Below are positions 7,530 through 15,296 of a DNA stretch of 21,997 bases, piece after piece. The first letter of the stretch is position 1; each line of letters begins with the position of its first letter. The position numbers and the translations under genes were made by a program. The stretch is from an uncultured Eubacterium sp. (GTDB lineage: Bacteria > Bacillota > Clostridia > Lachnospirales > Lachnospiraceae), in contig URYE01000044.1 in the NCBI GenBank assembly GCA_900551945.1, forward strand, positions 1-21,997. The letters are read 5' to 3'. Below the pieces are notes generated by a model. It did no database searches and was not told the DNA's origin. It saw only the letters and a list, made by a program, of their open reading frames with translations.

Positions 7530-7656
7530 TATATTTAAACTTTATCTTATAAACAGTTCAGTTATTTTTAGTATAATATTATTTCTGTTAATTTACAAGT
7601 CACAGTTTTTTTCTAGTACCTGAATATAATTAATAATTTTGACTTTGCATAAAAAT

Positions 7657-7701
7657 AGACCATCTAAAAGCTAGATTTTATTTCTAACTTTTAAATGGTC
7701 T
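7657..7701 (-). terminator. Intrinsic terminator after tRNA-Gly
   Basis: AGACCAT...CTAG pairs with CTA...ATGGTCT over about 18 positions with two mismatches, then runs into ATTTTTA on the minus strand. It lies 27 bases past the tRNA end. A T-rich tract on the plus side as well could make it bidirectional. Confidence 0.75.
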
Positions 7702-7727
7702 TGTTTTATTTTTATTGCATTAAAAAA

Positions 7728-7798
7728 AGCGGGTGATGGGAATCGAACCCACGTATCTAGCTTGGAAGGCTAGTGTTCTACCATTGAACTACACCCGC
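7728..7798 (-). tRNA. tRNA-Gly (anticodon TCC)
   Basis: A 71-base cloverleaf is read on the minus strand. The acceptor stem is GCGGGTG/CACCCGC, the D arm has AGTTCAATGGTAGAAC, the anticodon stem is CTAGC/GCTAG with loop CTTCCAA (anticodon TCC), and the T arm has GTGGGTTCGATTCCCAT. The discriminator base is T. CCA is not encoded, as is common in this group, and must be added by the CCA-adding enzyme. It reads GGA codons and probably other GGN codons by wobble. It has its own promoter (7851-7879) and terminator. Confidence 0.97.
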
Positions 7799-7819
7799 AG
7801 AAGTTATAATATTTTACCT

Positions 7820-7843
7820 GTTCACAAAGCTAATCTCGTGAAC
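7820..7843 (-). other. Hairpin in the tRNA-Gly leader
   Basis: In the leader between the -10 box and the tRNA 5' end, GTTCAC and GTGAAC pair around a 12-base loop. The tRNA-Phe leader has the same stem sequence (8726-8741), and both begin GTTCACGA on the transcribed strand. A role in tRNA 5' processing or leader stability is inference. Confidence 0.45.
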
Positions 7844-7850
7844 AAATAAA

Positions 7851-7879
7851 ATAATAACATATACAAATATTTCTGTCAA
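7851..7879 (-). promoter_or_regulatory. Strong sigma-A promoter of tRNA-Gly
   Basis: TTGACA (7874-7879, full consensus) and TATTAT (7851-7856) are exactly 17 bases apart on the minus strand, 52 bases upstream of the mature tRNA 5' end. Confidence 0.8.
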
Positions 7880-7895
7880 CCTATAAATGACATTT

Positions 7896-8018
7896 TTAAT
7901 TCTTTTCTTTATAGTTGAATTTTATTTTTTCCATTTTTTCAATAATAGAAGACTTAATTGTATCACTTAAATATACTTGATTTAATTTCTTTTTTGCATA
8001 TGCCAAATATGTATCTTT
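7896..8018 (-). pseudogene. Possible remnant of a coding region downstream of, and in frame with, the DUF4869 gene
   Basis: Directly after the DUF4869 stop (8019-8021), the same frame stays open for 40 codons, KDTYLAYAKKKLNQVYLSDT and onward to KEKN before a TAA at 7896. The composition looks protein-like (Lys/Glu-rich amphipathic helices), but there is no start codon near its beginning and no Shine-Dalgarno. It could be the tail of a deleted gene, or what remains of a longer protein interrupted by the stop. Chance cannot be excluded for so short a frame. Confidence 0.25.
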
Positions 8019-8372
8019 TTAAACAAACTCCCCAGCTATTGGCACAAGTTCTTCCATTGAATGAACAATTTGATTTGTATTTAAAATTCGTATATTAAAA
8101 GGTTCTTCTCCAAAATTCATCAAATGATGTAAATTTACGGTGCGGTCTTCACTTTCTGCAATCTTTAGCAACCACTTAGCACAATTATCACCGCAAGTTG
8201 ATACATTAAATACCATATCCGTATTAAATTTTACAAGAATTAATGTCTTAACTCCACCTGACAAATTAACTGGTGGTATCTTTCCTAAAATAGGACTATC
8301 TATTACACCACTGTCAAGAACTGTTGATTTATCCACATCTTGTATCATGTCTCCGTAAAAAATATTAAGCAT
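8019..8372 (-). CDS. DUF4869 domain protein, apparently shortened near the N-terminus
   Basis: The 117-residue product has the signature of DUF4869 proteins of Clostridia. It opens MLNIFYGDM, then has DKSTVLDSGVIDSPILGKIPP (14-34), LSGGVKTLIL (37-46), STCGDNCAKWLLK (58-70) and a closing ILNTNQIVHSMEELVPIAG. Family members I recall are near 150 residues and have about 30 more residues between MLNI.YGDM and the IKDVDKS segment. Here GDM runs straight into IQDVDKS, which points to an in-frame internal deletion. Function is unknown for the family. No membrane span is seen. An AGGAGG Shine-Dalgarno precedes the ATG. It is a single gene between two tRNA genes and probably has its own promoter: a TATAAT/TTATAA-rich stretch lies 30-60 bases upstream. 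Bases 8373-8560 hold nothing else I can name. Confidence 0.75.
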   Translation of the reverse strand: MLNIFYGDMIQDVDKSTVLDSGVIDSPILGKIPPVNLSGGVKTLILVKFNTDMVFNVSTCGDNCAKWLLKIAESEDRTVNLHHLMNFGEEPFNIRILNTNQIVHSMEELVPIAGEFV

Positions 8373-8560
8373 AGAATTGCCTCCTAAATATCATTAATAT
8401 TATTATACAAATTATAAGACTTATAAACCACATCTTTATATATTTAATTTTTTAATATAAATATTAAAAATATTTTCTATGAGTTTTTTAAGTTATTGCT
8501 ACATTTATCAACATCTTTTACAAGCATAGAGTTTGTATTATTGTCCGTATAAATACAAAA

Positions 8561-8591
8561 AGAGTTCAATTCTTTTTAAAGAATTGAACCC
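8561..8591 (-). terminator. Intrinsic terminator after tRNA-Phe
   Basis: GGTTCAATTCTTT pairs with AAGAATTGAAC on the minus strand around a short A-rich loop, followed by CTCTTTTTG. It begins about 10 bases past the tRNA-Phe 3' end. Confidence 0.8.
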
Positions 8592-8600
8592 TTACCATAG

Positions 8601-8673
<73 letters not shown>

Positions 8674-8725
8674 AGAAATCTAAGAATTTTCTAAGATTTC
8701 TTAAATATATTGTTTACACTTAGAC

Positions 8726-8741
8726 GTTCACTGTCGTGAAC
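8726..8741 (-). other. Hairpin in the tRNA-Phe leader
   Basis: GTTCAC and GTGAAC pair around a 4-base loop in the leader of tRNA-Phe. The stem is identical to that in the tRNA-Gly leader (7820-7843), while the loop is 8 bases shorter. A second inverted repeat (AAATCTTAG/CTAAGATTT-like) follows toward the tRNA. Confidence 0.45.
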
Positions 8742-8750
8742 ACAAGATAC

Positions 8751-8779
8751 AGTTTATCATAATAATCAAATGTCGTCAA
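8751..8779 (-). promoter_or_regulatory. Sigma-A promoter of tRNA-Phe
   Basis: TTGACG (8774-8779) and TAAACT (8751-8756) are 17 bases apart on the minus strand, about 78 bases upstream of the tRNA 5' end. Confidence 0.6.
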
Positions 8780-8819
8780 TACCTATTATTAATTATATAA
8801 TATATATATCACTAATATC

Positions 8820-8862
8820 TAGCAATATCAAATACATTATTAATTTTTATTTGATATTGCTA
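8820..8862 (-). terminator. Hairpin after trmD, probable terminator
   Basis: A perfect 15-base inverted repeat (8820-8834 and 8848-8862, core TAGCAATATCAAATA) with a 13-base loop begins 8 bases beyond the trmD stop. It is AT-rich and lacks a clear T-run, so it may be a weak terminator or a transcript-end stabiliser. Confidence 0.5.
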
Positions 8863-8870
8863 AAATAATT

Positions 8871-9572
8871 CTATTCTTGCTTATCATGCATATACTTTTC
8901 ATACATATCTGGTCTAAACTTTTTCGTTCTTTCAAGTGACTTTTGATATCTCCACTCATCAACCTTGCCATGATTACCCGATAAAAGCACATCTGGTACT
9001 CTCATTCCATTAAATTCAACAGGTCTTGTATACTGTGGATACTCTAAAAGTCCATTTTCAAAACTCTCTGTTTCTGCTGACTCAGAGTTATTAAGCACAC
9101 CCGGAACTAATCTTGATATAGTGTCTATAACCACCATAGCAGGCAGTTCTCCACCAGTAAGCACATAGTCACCAATTGATACATAATCTGTAACAATAGT
9201 TTCCAAAGCTCTCTCATCTATTCCTTCATAATGACCACAGAGTAGAACAAGGTCTTCTTCCTTTGAAAACTCATGCGCCATCTGCTGTGTAAAAGTATGC
9301 CCTTGAGGAGTCATATATACAACTCTTGGCCTATGTCCTGCTTTTTTAACAATACTATCAAAGGCAGAGCATACAGGCTCAGCCTGCATAACCATTCCTG
9401 CTCCGCCACCGTATGGATAGTCGTCAACTTTATTATGCTTATTCGTTGAAAAATCTCTTATATCAACAGCTTCAACCGACATAAGACCATTTTCAATTGC
9501 TCTGCCTGTAATACTTGTATTAAGTCCATTTAGTATCATATCAGGAAATAACGTCATTACATAAAAATTCAT
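8871..9572 (-). CDS. trmD: tRNA (guanine37-N1)-methyltransferase
   Basis: TrmD methylates N1 of guanine 37 next to the anticodon, using S-adenosylmethionine, and so prevents +1 frameshifting. The 233 residues match the family length. SPOUT-knot motifs are intact: YGGGAGMVMQAEP, LLCGHYEGIDERA, SIGDYVLTGGELPAM and LEYPQYTRP. The C-terminal helical domain has VLLSGNHGKVDEWR. It acts as a cytoplasmic dimer. In Firmicutes trmD normally follows rpsP and rimM. Here the upstream gene is a membrane-anchored SGNH protein, whose stop overlaps the trmD start (TAATG), so trmD translation is coupled to an unrelated gene. No rimM, rpsP or rplS is in the window. The hairpin at 8820-8862 closes the transcript. 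Confidence 0.96.
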   Translation of the reverse strand: MNFYVMTLFPDMILNGLNTSITGRAIENGLMSVEAVDIRDFSTNKHNKVDDYPYGGGAGMVMQAEPVCSAFDSIVKKAGHRPRVVYMTPQGHTFTQQMAHEFSKEEDLVLLCGHYEGIDERALETIVTDYVSIGDYVLTGGELPAMVVIDTISRLVPGVLNNSESAETESFENGLLEYPQYTRPVEFNGMRVPDVLLSGNHGKVDEWRYQKSLERTKKFRPDMYEKYMHDKQE

Positions 9573-10708
9573 TACTTAACTACTCCTGCTATACTATTTA
9601 AAAGAAATGGATAATATTCATTATAAATATTACTTCCATTACCTGTATACTGTGGGTTCATATATCCTGTGTTATCCTTAAAGGCTGTTGCTACATCAAT
9701 ATATGTCACACTATTTGGTTGACAAGCTGACATAACAATATTATTAACCTCATCAATAACTGACTGTTTAGCATTAACATTTGCCTTTGCTTCAAATGCT
9801 TGTGTAATTGGAAGAAGTGACAATACATATACATTAGTTGTTGGACTTGCTGTCTTTATCTGTGTTGCTATCCACATAATATTTTCAGCTATTGTCTGTG
9901 CGCTTCTTGTTCCATAATTAACATCATTAAGTCCAACCATTATAAATACCTTAGCTGGCTTTAAATTTACTGCTGTTTCTATATATCTATCAGCCTTATC
10001 TGTTGTATTATTACCATCTGCCATTACTTGTGGTGTATCAATATATTTATAGTATGCAATACCGTCCATAATTGAGTCACCTATAAATATCGAACCATTA
10101 TAATACTCTCTCGATGTGTACTCCTGTGCTACAGCTGGACCTACAATTGAAAGCGGAGAAAAGCCCATATTAGGTGAAAGTGTTGTTTCTTGTATTGTCG
10201 ACTGTGTTGTCTGTTGTGTAGTAGTGTTATTGTTATTTTGTGCATTGTCTGTAGCTTGTGTTGTTTGATTATTTTGGTTATTCTGATTATCACTACTTTG
10301 TGTTACATTTTGTGCTACTGTTGTCTGTGTTGTATTATTAGCCACTGTTTCTGTAGTAGCTGACCTGTTTTCTCCTGCATCAGATTTTGTTGATGTTATT
10401 GTCTTATAACCTGCTATACAAATAACAACTGCTGCTGCCGCACCAACACATATAAAGCATAAATTCTTATACTTATTCCACATACGCATCTTTCGGTTAA
10501 GCTTTATTCCATTTCTGCTTTCAAGCTTTTTACTCTTAGATACATTAAAATCACTATAATCATTTTTTGAAGTTTCAAATTCTTCATTATTATTTATACT
10601 ATCTAATTCTTTATCAGCTTCAATATTTTTGCCTATATTAACACTTCCATTAGACTTATTATTAGAAGTGCCATTTGTCTTTTCAATGTTATTTTTATTA
10701 TTACCCAT
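9572..10708 (-). CDS. Membrane-anchored SGNH/GDSL-hydrolase-like protein, catalytic Asp-His missing
   Basis: This 378-residue protein has four parts: an Asn/Ser/Glu-rich cytoplasmic tail (1-78), one membrane span (about 83-100, LCFICVGAAAAVVICIAGY), a low-complexity Gln/Asn/Thr linker (about 110-178) and an extracytoplasmic SGNH domain (about 195-378). Block I, IFIGDSIMDG, supplies nucleophile Ser212. Block II is ADGNN. Block III is VGLNDV, with Asn261. The closing block, usually DGxHL with catalytic Asp and His, reads NGSNI (357-361): both residues are Asn. SGNH enzymes remove acyl or acetyl groups from cell-wall polymers, peptides or lipids. This one may be inactive or use an altered mechanism. 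It follows the GH13 gene by 42 bases and overlaps trmD by one base. The Shine-Dalgarno is weak (GGA). Confidence 0.8.
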   Translation of the reverse strand: MGNNKNNIEKTNGTSNNKSNGSVNIGKNIEADKELDSINNNEEFETSKNDYSDFNVSKSKKLESRNGIKLNRKMRMWNKYKNLCFICVGAAAAVVICIAGYKTITSTKSDAGENRSATTETVANNTTQTTVAQNVTQSSDNQNNQNNQTTQATDNAQNNNNTTTQQTTQSTIQETTLSPNMGFSPLSIVGPAVAQEYTSREYYNGSIFIGDSIMDGIAYYKYIDTPQVMADGNNTTDKADRYIETAVNLKPAKVFIMVGLNDVNYGTRSAQTIAENIMWIATQIKTASPTTNVYVLSLLPITQAFEAKANVNAKQSVIDEVNNIVMSACQPNSVTYIDVATAFKDNTGYMNPQYTGNGSNIYNEYYPFLLNSIAGVVK

Positions 10709-10750
10709 TATATTAAATCCAGCCTTTCTGGTTAATCATGCGTTTATATT

Positions 10751-12865
10751 TTACCACTTTAACTTACGAAGAACAACTGCTGATGTCTTTCGCATACCAA
10801 TCTCAAGACAACCACCCGGAAGTGAATATCCAAGTCTTTCAGTACTAAAGCCACCGTCAAATGTAACCATTACCTGTTCAACATCGTCTTTATCTGTAAG
10901 TCCTATCTCCCATGCTCTTATCTTAACTCTTCTTTCTTCTTCAGAATTATTTACAATTACAATAATAGCATCATCTTTAGTAAATCTGCCATACGCAATC
11001 AAATTATATTCTGCAGCAAGACTCTTATATGAGCCATACATAAGTGCTGGGCTGTCTTTGTGTACTTTAATCATTGCCTTATGAAATGCAATAAGCTCAT
11101 TATCTTCATTGCCCCATGGATAAGTTCTTCTATTATCTGGGTCTGTCCAACCACATACACCGGCTTCATCGCCATAATATATAGTTGGTGCTCCCGGCCA
11201 TGTCATCTGTATTACTACAGCTTCCATAAACACATACTTATTAACATTCATATTAGCGGCTTCTGCCCCTGCATATGCCACTCTACCTACTGTTCTGTTA
11301 GTTCTAGTAAGAAATCTTGAATGGTCGTGGTTAGACAATTCATTCATAGATATAGCATAAGCCTGTCCGCCCATTCTTGACATATTGTGGTGCATCGCAC
11401 CAAAAAAATTATTTGCATTGCCAAGCATATCTTGTCTAAATTCATCACTATGCTTTTGCATACCTGTAAGAAACCATGTTACAGGCTCCATAAATGCGTC
11501 ATAATTCATAATAGTATCCCATTCACCGCCATGAAGCCAGTTATATGAGTCACCGTAATTCTCCGCAAGAATAATTGCTTCTGGATTAGCTTCTTTAACC
11601 ACATCTCTAAATCTTCTCCAAAAATAGTGATTATATTCTTCACTATGCCCTAAATCAGTCGCAACGTCAAGACGCCAGCCATCTACGTTATAAGGCGCAG
11701 AAACCCATTTTTTACCAATTCCTAATATATACTCTTCTAGTGCCTTTGAATCCTCGTAATTAAGCTTAGGAAGTGTATCATGCCCCCACCAGCCGTCATA
11801 AGAGCTGTTGTCTGGCCACTGGTCACTATAAAACTTAAAAAAGTCGTGATATGGACTGCTATATGTTTCATAAGCTCCAGCTGCATAATCTTCTTTACTT
11901 GAGCTATAAATGTGTTCTCTATCAAGCCATTTGTTAAATGAACCACAGTGATTAAACACACCATCAATTATAACTTTCATTCCCTTTGAATGAATATATT
12001 GTACAAGGTCTGCAAAATATTTATTACTAGCTTCAAGATTAGCTTTATTTGTAACTCTATCTTTGTACCTTGTAGCATTAACATTATTATTATCGCCCGG
12101 TGCTAGAAGCTCTCCCTCATCAGATACTATAACACCAATATGTGGGTCAATATAATCATAATCTTGTATATCATATTTATGGTTAGATGGTGATACAAAT
12201 ATAGGATTAAGGTATATTACATCAACACCTAAATCACTAAGATAACCTATCTTATCCCATACTCCCTTTAAATCTCCACCATAAAACTCTCTTATTCCCA
12301 TTGTGGCAGGATATTTATTCCAATCCTTAACTTGATTAACATGTTCGCCTATATAGCTATATTCGTCATCTAATACTGTATTAGACTTATCTCCATTACA
12401 GAAACGGTCAACAAATATTTGATACATAACTGCACCCTTTGCCCACTGTGGAGTACAAAATCCCGGTATGATTTCAAAATTATAATAAGGATTAAGTTCT
12501 TGTGTTGCCCCTATCTGATTATAATAACACGTTGCATTGCCAGACCTTACTTTATAATAATAATATATCTTATTCTCATCAACAGTTATCTTGGCTTCAT
12601 AATAGTCGAATTTGTAATCACTTTCTACTTTTGTCATTATGTGTTCAACATTATTAATATATACATAAGCATTATCTACATTATATCTTCCCGTTCTTAA
12701 TCTAAGCGTAACCTCGTCATTTGGCTTTGGTTCACATGGACTTCTGTAGCTTTCTGTTGCGTCACTAAATAATGCCCTTGTATTCAAAATGGGTCTTACA
12801 TTACACATATAAATTAATTTTTTCTCATCATCTGCAAGGCTTTCAACCATTTTAACTATCTTCAT
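10751..12865 (-). CDS. Cytoplasmic neopullulanase/cyclomaltodextrinase-type GH13 enzyme
   Basis: From the ATG at 12865 this is a 704-residue glycoside hydrolase of family 13. The N-terminal about 130 residues fit the CBM34-like domain of the neopullulanase, cyclomaltodextrinase and maltogenic amylase subgroup. The (beta/alpha)8 barrel follows. Conserved regions are all present: DGVFNHCG (Asp301-His306), DGWRLDVA (nucleophile Asp400), ILAEN (acid/base Glu435) and SNHDHS (Asp514), plus LPKLN, close to the MPKLN of this subgroup. There is no signal peptide, so it would act on imported maltodextrins, cyclodextrins or pullulan fragments. A TTG six bases upstream (12869-12871) is open in frame but only 2 bases from the AAGGA Shine-Dalgarno, so ATG is preferred. 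A -10 box TATAAT lies 35 bases upstream. Confidence 0.92.
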   Translation of the reverse strand: MKIVKMVESLADDEKKLIYMCNVRPILNTRALFSDATESYRSPCEPKPNDEVTLRLRTGRYNVDNAYVYINNVEHIMTKVESDYKFDYYEAKITVDENKIYYYYKVRSGNATCYYNQIGATQELNPYYNFEIIPGFCTPQWAKGAVMYQIFVDRFCNGDKSNTVLDDEYSYIGEHVNQVKDWNKYPATMGIREFYGGDLKGVWDKIGYLSDLGVDVIYLNPIFVSPSNHKYDIQDYDYIDPHIGVIVSDEGELLAPGDNNNVNATRYKDRVTNKANLEASNKYFADLVQYIHSKGMKVIIDGVFNHCGSFNKWLDREHIYSSSKEDYAAGAYETYSSPYHDFFKFYSDQWPDNSSYDGWWGHDTLPKLNYEDSKALEEYILGIGKKWVSAPYNVDGWRLDVATDLGHSEEYNHYFWRRFRDVVKEANPEAIILAENYGDSYNWLHGGEWDTIMNYDAFMEPVTWFLTGMQKHSDEFRQDMLGNANNFFGAMHHNMSRMGGQAYAISMNELSNHDHSRFLTRTNRTVGRVAYAGAEAANMNVNKYVFMEAVVIQMTWPGAPTIYYGDEAGVCGWTDPDNRRTYPWGNEDNELIAFHKAMIKVHKDSPALMYGSYKSLAAEYNLIAYGRFTKDDAIIVIVNNSEEERRVKIRAWEIGLTDKDDVEQVMVTFDGGFSTERLGYSLPGGCLEIGMRKTSAVVLRKLKW

Positions 12866-12899
12866 AACCAATCTTCCTTTTTTCCCAAATATATACTAT

Positions 12900-12928
12900 A
12901 TTATAACGAAAACGAACTCAATTCAACC
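12900..12928 (-). promoter_or_regulatory. Promoter of the GH13-SGNH-trmD transcript
   Basis: A perfect -10, TATAAT (12900-12905), is present. The -35 is poor (GGTTGA at 17 bases, or TTGAAT at 15). A weak -35 fits a promoter needing an activator, for example one responding to maltodextrin, but no operator can be named. Confidence 0.5.
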
Positions 12929-12978
12929 ATGATTTATTAACTTTTTAACAATATTAAATAAATTCTCTTGAATATAGT

Positions 12979-13148
12979 AAAAAGGACAGCCGGGGAAGGC
13001 TGTCCTTTTCGGAGAAGGTATTTCACTTATTATGGGGTGTAGCAAAAAATATATAATGTATTGGGGGGTTTTTACATTGATTATAATAACATTTTGCCCA
13101 TAATAAGTGTTACCAAACATCACTAAATTTCAAAAATATTTTTGTATA
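12979..13148 (-). ncRNA. Candidate structured small RNA with C-rich loops, ending in an intrinsic terminator
   Basis: Read on the minus strand, GGTA (13111-13114) plus CACTTATTATGGG (13097-13109) pair perfectly with CCCATAATAAGTG (13024-13036) plus TACC (13017-13020). Inside, CAAAA pairs with TTTTG, and AATGTA with TACATT around a loop containing CCCCCC. Eight bases after this stem comes a terminator hairpin GGACAGCC/GGCTGTCC with loop TTCCCC and a five-T tail (12979-12983). A -35/-10-like pair, TTGTAT (13178-13183) and TATTGT (13155-13160), 17 bases apart, could start the transcript near 13148. No protein-coding frame with a Shine-Dalgarno is seen in it. C-rich exposed loops are typical of Firmicutes sRNAs that bind Shine-Dalgarno sequences; that role is inference. 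Confidence 0.4.
12980..13009. terminator. Strong bidirectional intrinsic terminator
   Basis: AAAAGGACAGCC and GGCTGTCCTTTT are perfect inverted repeats around a 6-base loop, with A and T tracts on the two sides. It can end transcripts from either direction and closes the candidate small RNA on the minus strand. Confidence 0.85.
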
Positions 13149-13390
13149 TTTTGCACAATACATTCTTTGTATTCAGTATACAATCGCAACATAATCCTAT
13201 TTAATTATAACTTAGTGCTACATACTTTCTATCATTATTAAAAGTACATTTTGAATCAATCTTGACACTAACTATTAACTACTATTCATAGCAAGCTATT
13301 AAAGTTCTAACCGTTAATATTTTACAGTAATCATATATCATCTTCCGACTTTTGATATACCATCTTTTTAGCAGAGCAGCTAAACAACTT
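13149..13390. other. Non-coding stretch between ftsH and the structured element
   Basis: These 242 bases are AT-rich, with no open frame that looks coding. The only notable points are the weak promoter-like pair at 13155-13183 and a small TTTAGC/GCTAAA hairpin at 13365-13382 that lacks a T-run on the minus strand. I see no clear ftsH terminator. Confidence 0.4.
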
Positions 13391-15244
13391 TTACACTTCA
13401 ACTGTATCTGTATCATTTTTTTCTTCAAAAAGAGCTTCAAATTCTTCTCTTGTAATCTTTTCTTTTTCAAGAAGAAGATTAGCACTTTTTTCAAGGATGT
13501 CCATATTATCTGTTATTATCTTTCTTGCCTTTTCATAACAATCATCAATAATACTCTTAACTTCCATATCTATCTGACCAGCAACATCTTCGCCATAAGG
13601 TCTTGAGTGAGCTAAATCTCTTCCGATAAATACTTCATCGTTACTATCATCGTAATTAATAAGACCAAGCTTTGAAGAAAAACCATACTTTGTAACCATA
13701 GCTCTTGCTGTTTCTGTTGCCTGCTTAATATCTTGTGAAGCACCTGTTGTAATATCATCAAATATAAGTTCTTCTGCTATACGGCCACCAAGACTTACGA
13801 TGATATTTTGAAGCATTTTACCTCTGGTATTAAACATCTCATCTTTTTCAGGAAGTGGCATAGTATATCCTGCTGCCCCCATACCTGTTGGTATTATTGA
13901 CACTGTATGAACAGGGCCTACATCTGGAAGCACATGGAATAATATAGCATGACCTGACTCGTGATAGGCTGTAATCTTCTTTTCTTTTTCAGATATAATC
14001 TTACTCTTCTTTTCAACACCTATTCCAACTTTAACAAAAGCATATTCTACATCTGAATTTGAAATGTATCTTTTCTTAGCCTTTGCTGCATTAATTGCCG
14101 CTTCATTGAGAAGATTTTCAAGGTCTGCACCTGTAAAACCGGCTGTTGTTCTTGATAATGAGTCCAAATCAACATCATCGCCTAATGGCTTCTTAGCCGC
14201 ATGAACATTAAGTATCTCAAGACGACCTTGAACATCTGGCGCACCTACTACAACCTTTCTGTCAAATCTTCCTGGTCTTAATATAGCAGGGTCAAGAATA
14301 TCAATTCGGTTAGTTGCTGCCATTACGATAATTCCTTCATTTACACCGAAACCGTCCATCTCAACTAACATCTGGTTAAGTGTCTGCTCACGTTCATCGT
14401 GACCGCCACCCATACCAGTTCCTCGTCTTCTAGCAACTGCATCTATTTCATCAATAAATACAATACATGGTGCGTTCTTTTTAGCTTCTTCAAATAAATC
14501 TCTTACTCTTGAAGCACCTACACCAACAAACATTTCAACGAAGTCTGAACCTGAAATGCTAAAAAATGGAACACCTGCTTCTCCTGCAACAGCTTTTGCA
14601 AGAAGTGTCTTACCAGTTCCCGGAGGACCTGTAAGAATAACACCCTTTGGTATTCTAGCACCCAATTCAGTATATTTTACAGGGTTCTTTAAAAAGTCAA
14701 CAATTTCTTCAAGTTCTTCTTTTTCTTCATGGAGTCCAGCTACATTTTTAAATGTAACTTGTTTTCCCATATCATCTATAAGCTTTGCTCTACTTTTACC
14801 AAAATTCATCATTTTAGTACTTGAACCGCCACCTGATTGTCTTGAAGTTAAAAATACTATAAGCCCTATTGTAATTATACACATAAGAAATGGCCATAAC
14901 ATACTTATCCATGTGCTTTGTCTTACAACATCTCTTACTTGATAATCAACATTACTATTGTCAAGAAATGCTTCAACCTCATTAATATCAGATACATTAA
15001 GAGTCTTCTCTGACACTCCATCTGTTGTAAACTTTACTGTAAGCACACCTGTTGGCACTTCTGAATTTTGTTTAATAATTACACTTGATACATTTCCCTT
15101 TTCAACATCATTTTTAAAGTTCTTATAAGTATAACTTGATGTTGTAGAGGACGTTCTGGCAAATACCATATAAAATATTGCTATAACTGCTAGTAATATA
15201 ACATAAACACCAAAACCGCCAAATCTGCTTTTGTTACTATTCAT
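13391..15244 (-). CDS. ftsH: ATP-dependent zinc metalloprotease FtsH
   Basis: FtsH is a membrane-bound AAA+ protease that extracts and degrades membrane and regulatory proteins as a hexamer. The 617 residues show two membrane spans (about 11-28 and 113-133) around an extracytoplasmic segment. The AAA module has Walker A GPPGTGKT (206-213), Walker B IVFIDEI (261-267), the pore motif MFVG (238-241) and second region of homology with Arg323 and Arg326. The protease domain has the zinc site HESGH (428-432) and the third ligand Asp504 in [10 protein letters not shown]. The C-terminus ends in a short acidic tail. It follows hpt by 52 bases, the classic tilS-hpt-ftsH order of Firmicutes. The Shine-Dalgarno is only AGGCGA. 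In Bacillus, FtsH loss blocks sporulation. Confidence 0.97.
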   Translation of the reverse strand: MNSNKSRFGGFGVYVILLAVIAIFYMVFARTSSTTSSYTYKNFKNDVEKGNVSSVIIKQNSEVPTGVLTVKFTTDGVSEKTLNVSDINEVEAFLDNSNVDYQVRDVVRQSTWISMLWPFLMCIITIGLIVFLTSRQSGGGSSTKMMNFGKSRAKLIDDMGKQVTFKNVAGLHEEKEELEEIVDFLKNPVKYTELGARIPKGVILTGPPGTGKTLLAKAVAGEAGVPFFSISGSDFVEMFVGVGASRVRDLFEEAKKNAPCIVFIDEIDAVARRRGTGMGGGHDEREQTLNQMLVEMDGFGVNEGIIVMAATNRIDILDPAILRPGRFDRKVVVGAPDVQGRLEILNVHAAKKPLGDDVDLDSLSRTTAGFTGADLENLLNEAAINAAKAKKRYISNSDVEYAFVKVGIGVEKKSKIISEKEKKITAYHESGHAILFHVLPDVGPVHTVSIIPTGMGAAGYTMPLPEKDEMFNTRGKMLQNIIVSLGGRIAEELIFDDITTGASQDIKQATETARAMVTKYGFSSKLGLINYDDSNDEVFIGRDLAHSRPYGEDVAGQIDMEVKSIIDDCYEKARKIITDNMDILEKSANLLLEKEKITREEFEALFEEKNDTDTVEV

Positions 15245-15296
15245 CTTCGCCTGCTACTAAAAATAGCTTTTCCTTTCCTAGATTTTATAAATTAAT

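Noticed and set aside
10185..10380. Repeated ACA/TTG-rich tract as a DNA repeat or frameshift site
   Set aside because: It encodes the Gln/Asn/Thr linker of the SGNH protein in one continuous frame, and no exact repeat unit is seen.
10629..11084. Plus-strand frame of 151 codons
   Set aside because: It covers the ends of two well-supported minus-strand genes and is a complementary-strand artefact of their codon use.
13040..13080. Run of six G on the plus strand as a G-quadruplex
   Set aside because: Only one G-run is present, so four tracts are not available. It is better explained as the loop of a hairpin.
12923..13123. Minus-strand frame of 66 codons in the ftsH-GH13 gap
   Set aside because: It translates straight through the long stem and the terminator hairpin and has no Shine-Dalgarno; RNA structure explains the sequence better.
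14556..14942. Plus-strand frame of 128 codons inside ftsH
   Set aside because: Antisense to the conserved FtsH AAA domain, with no start signals.
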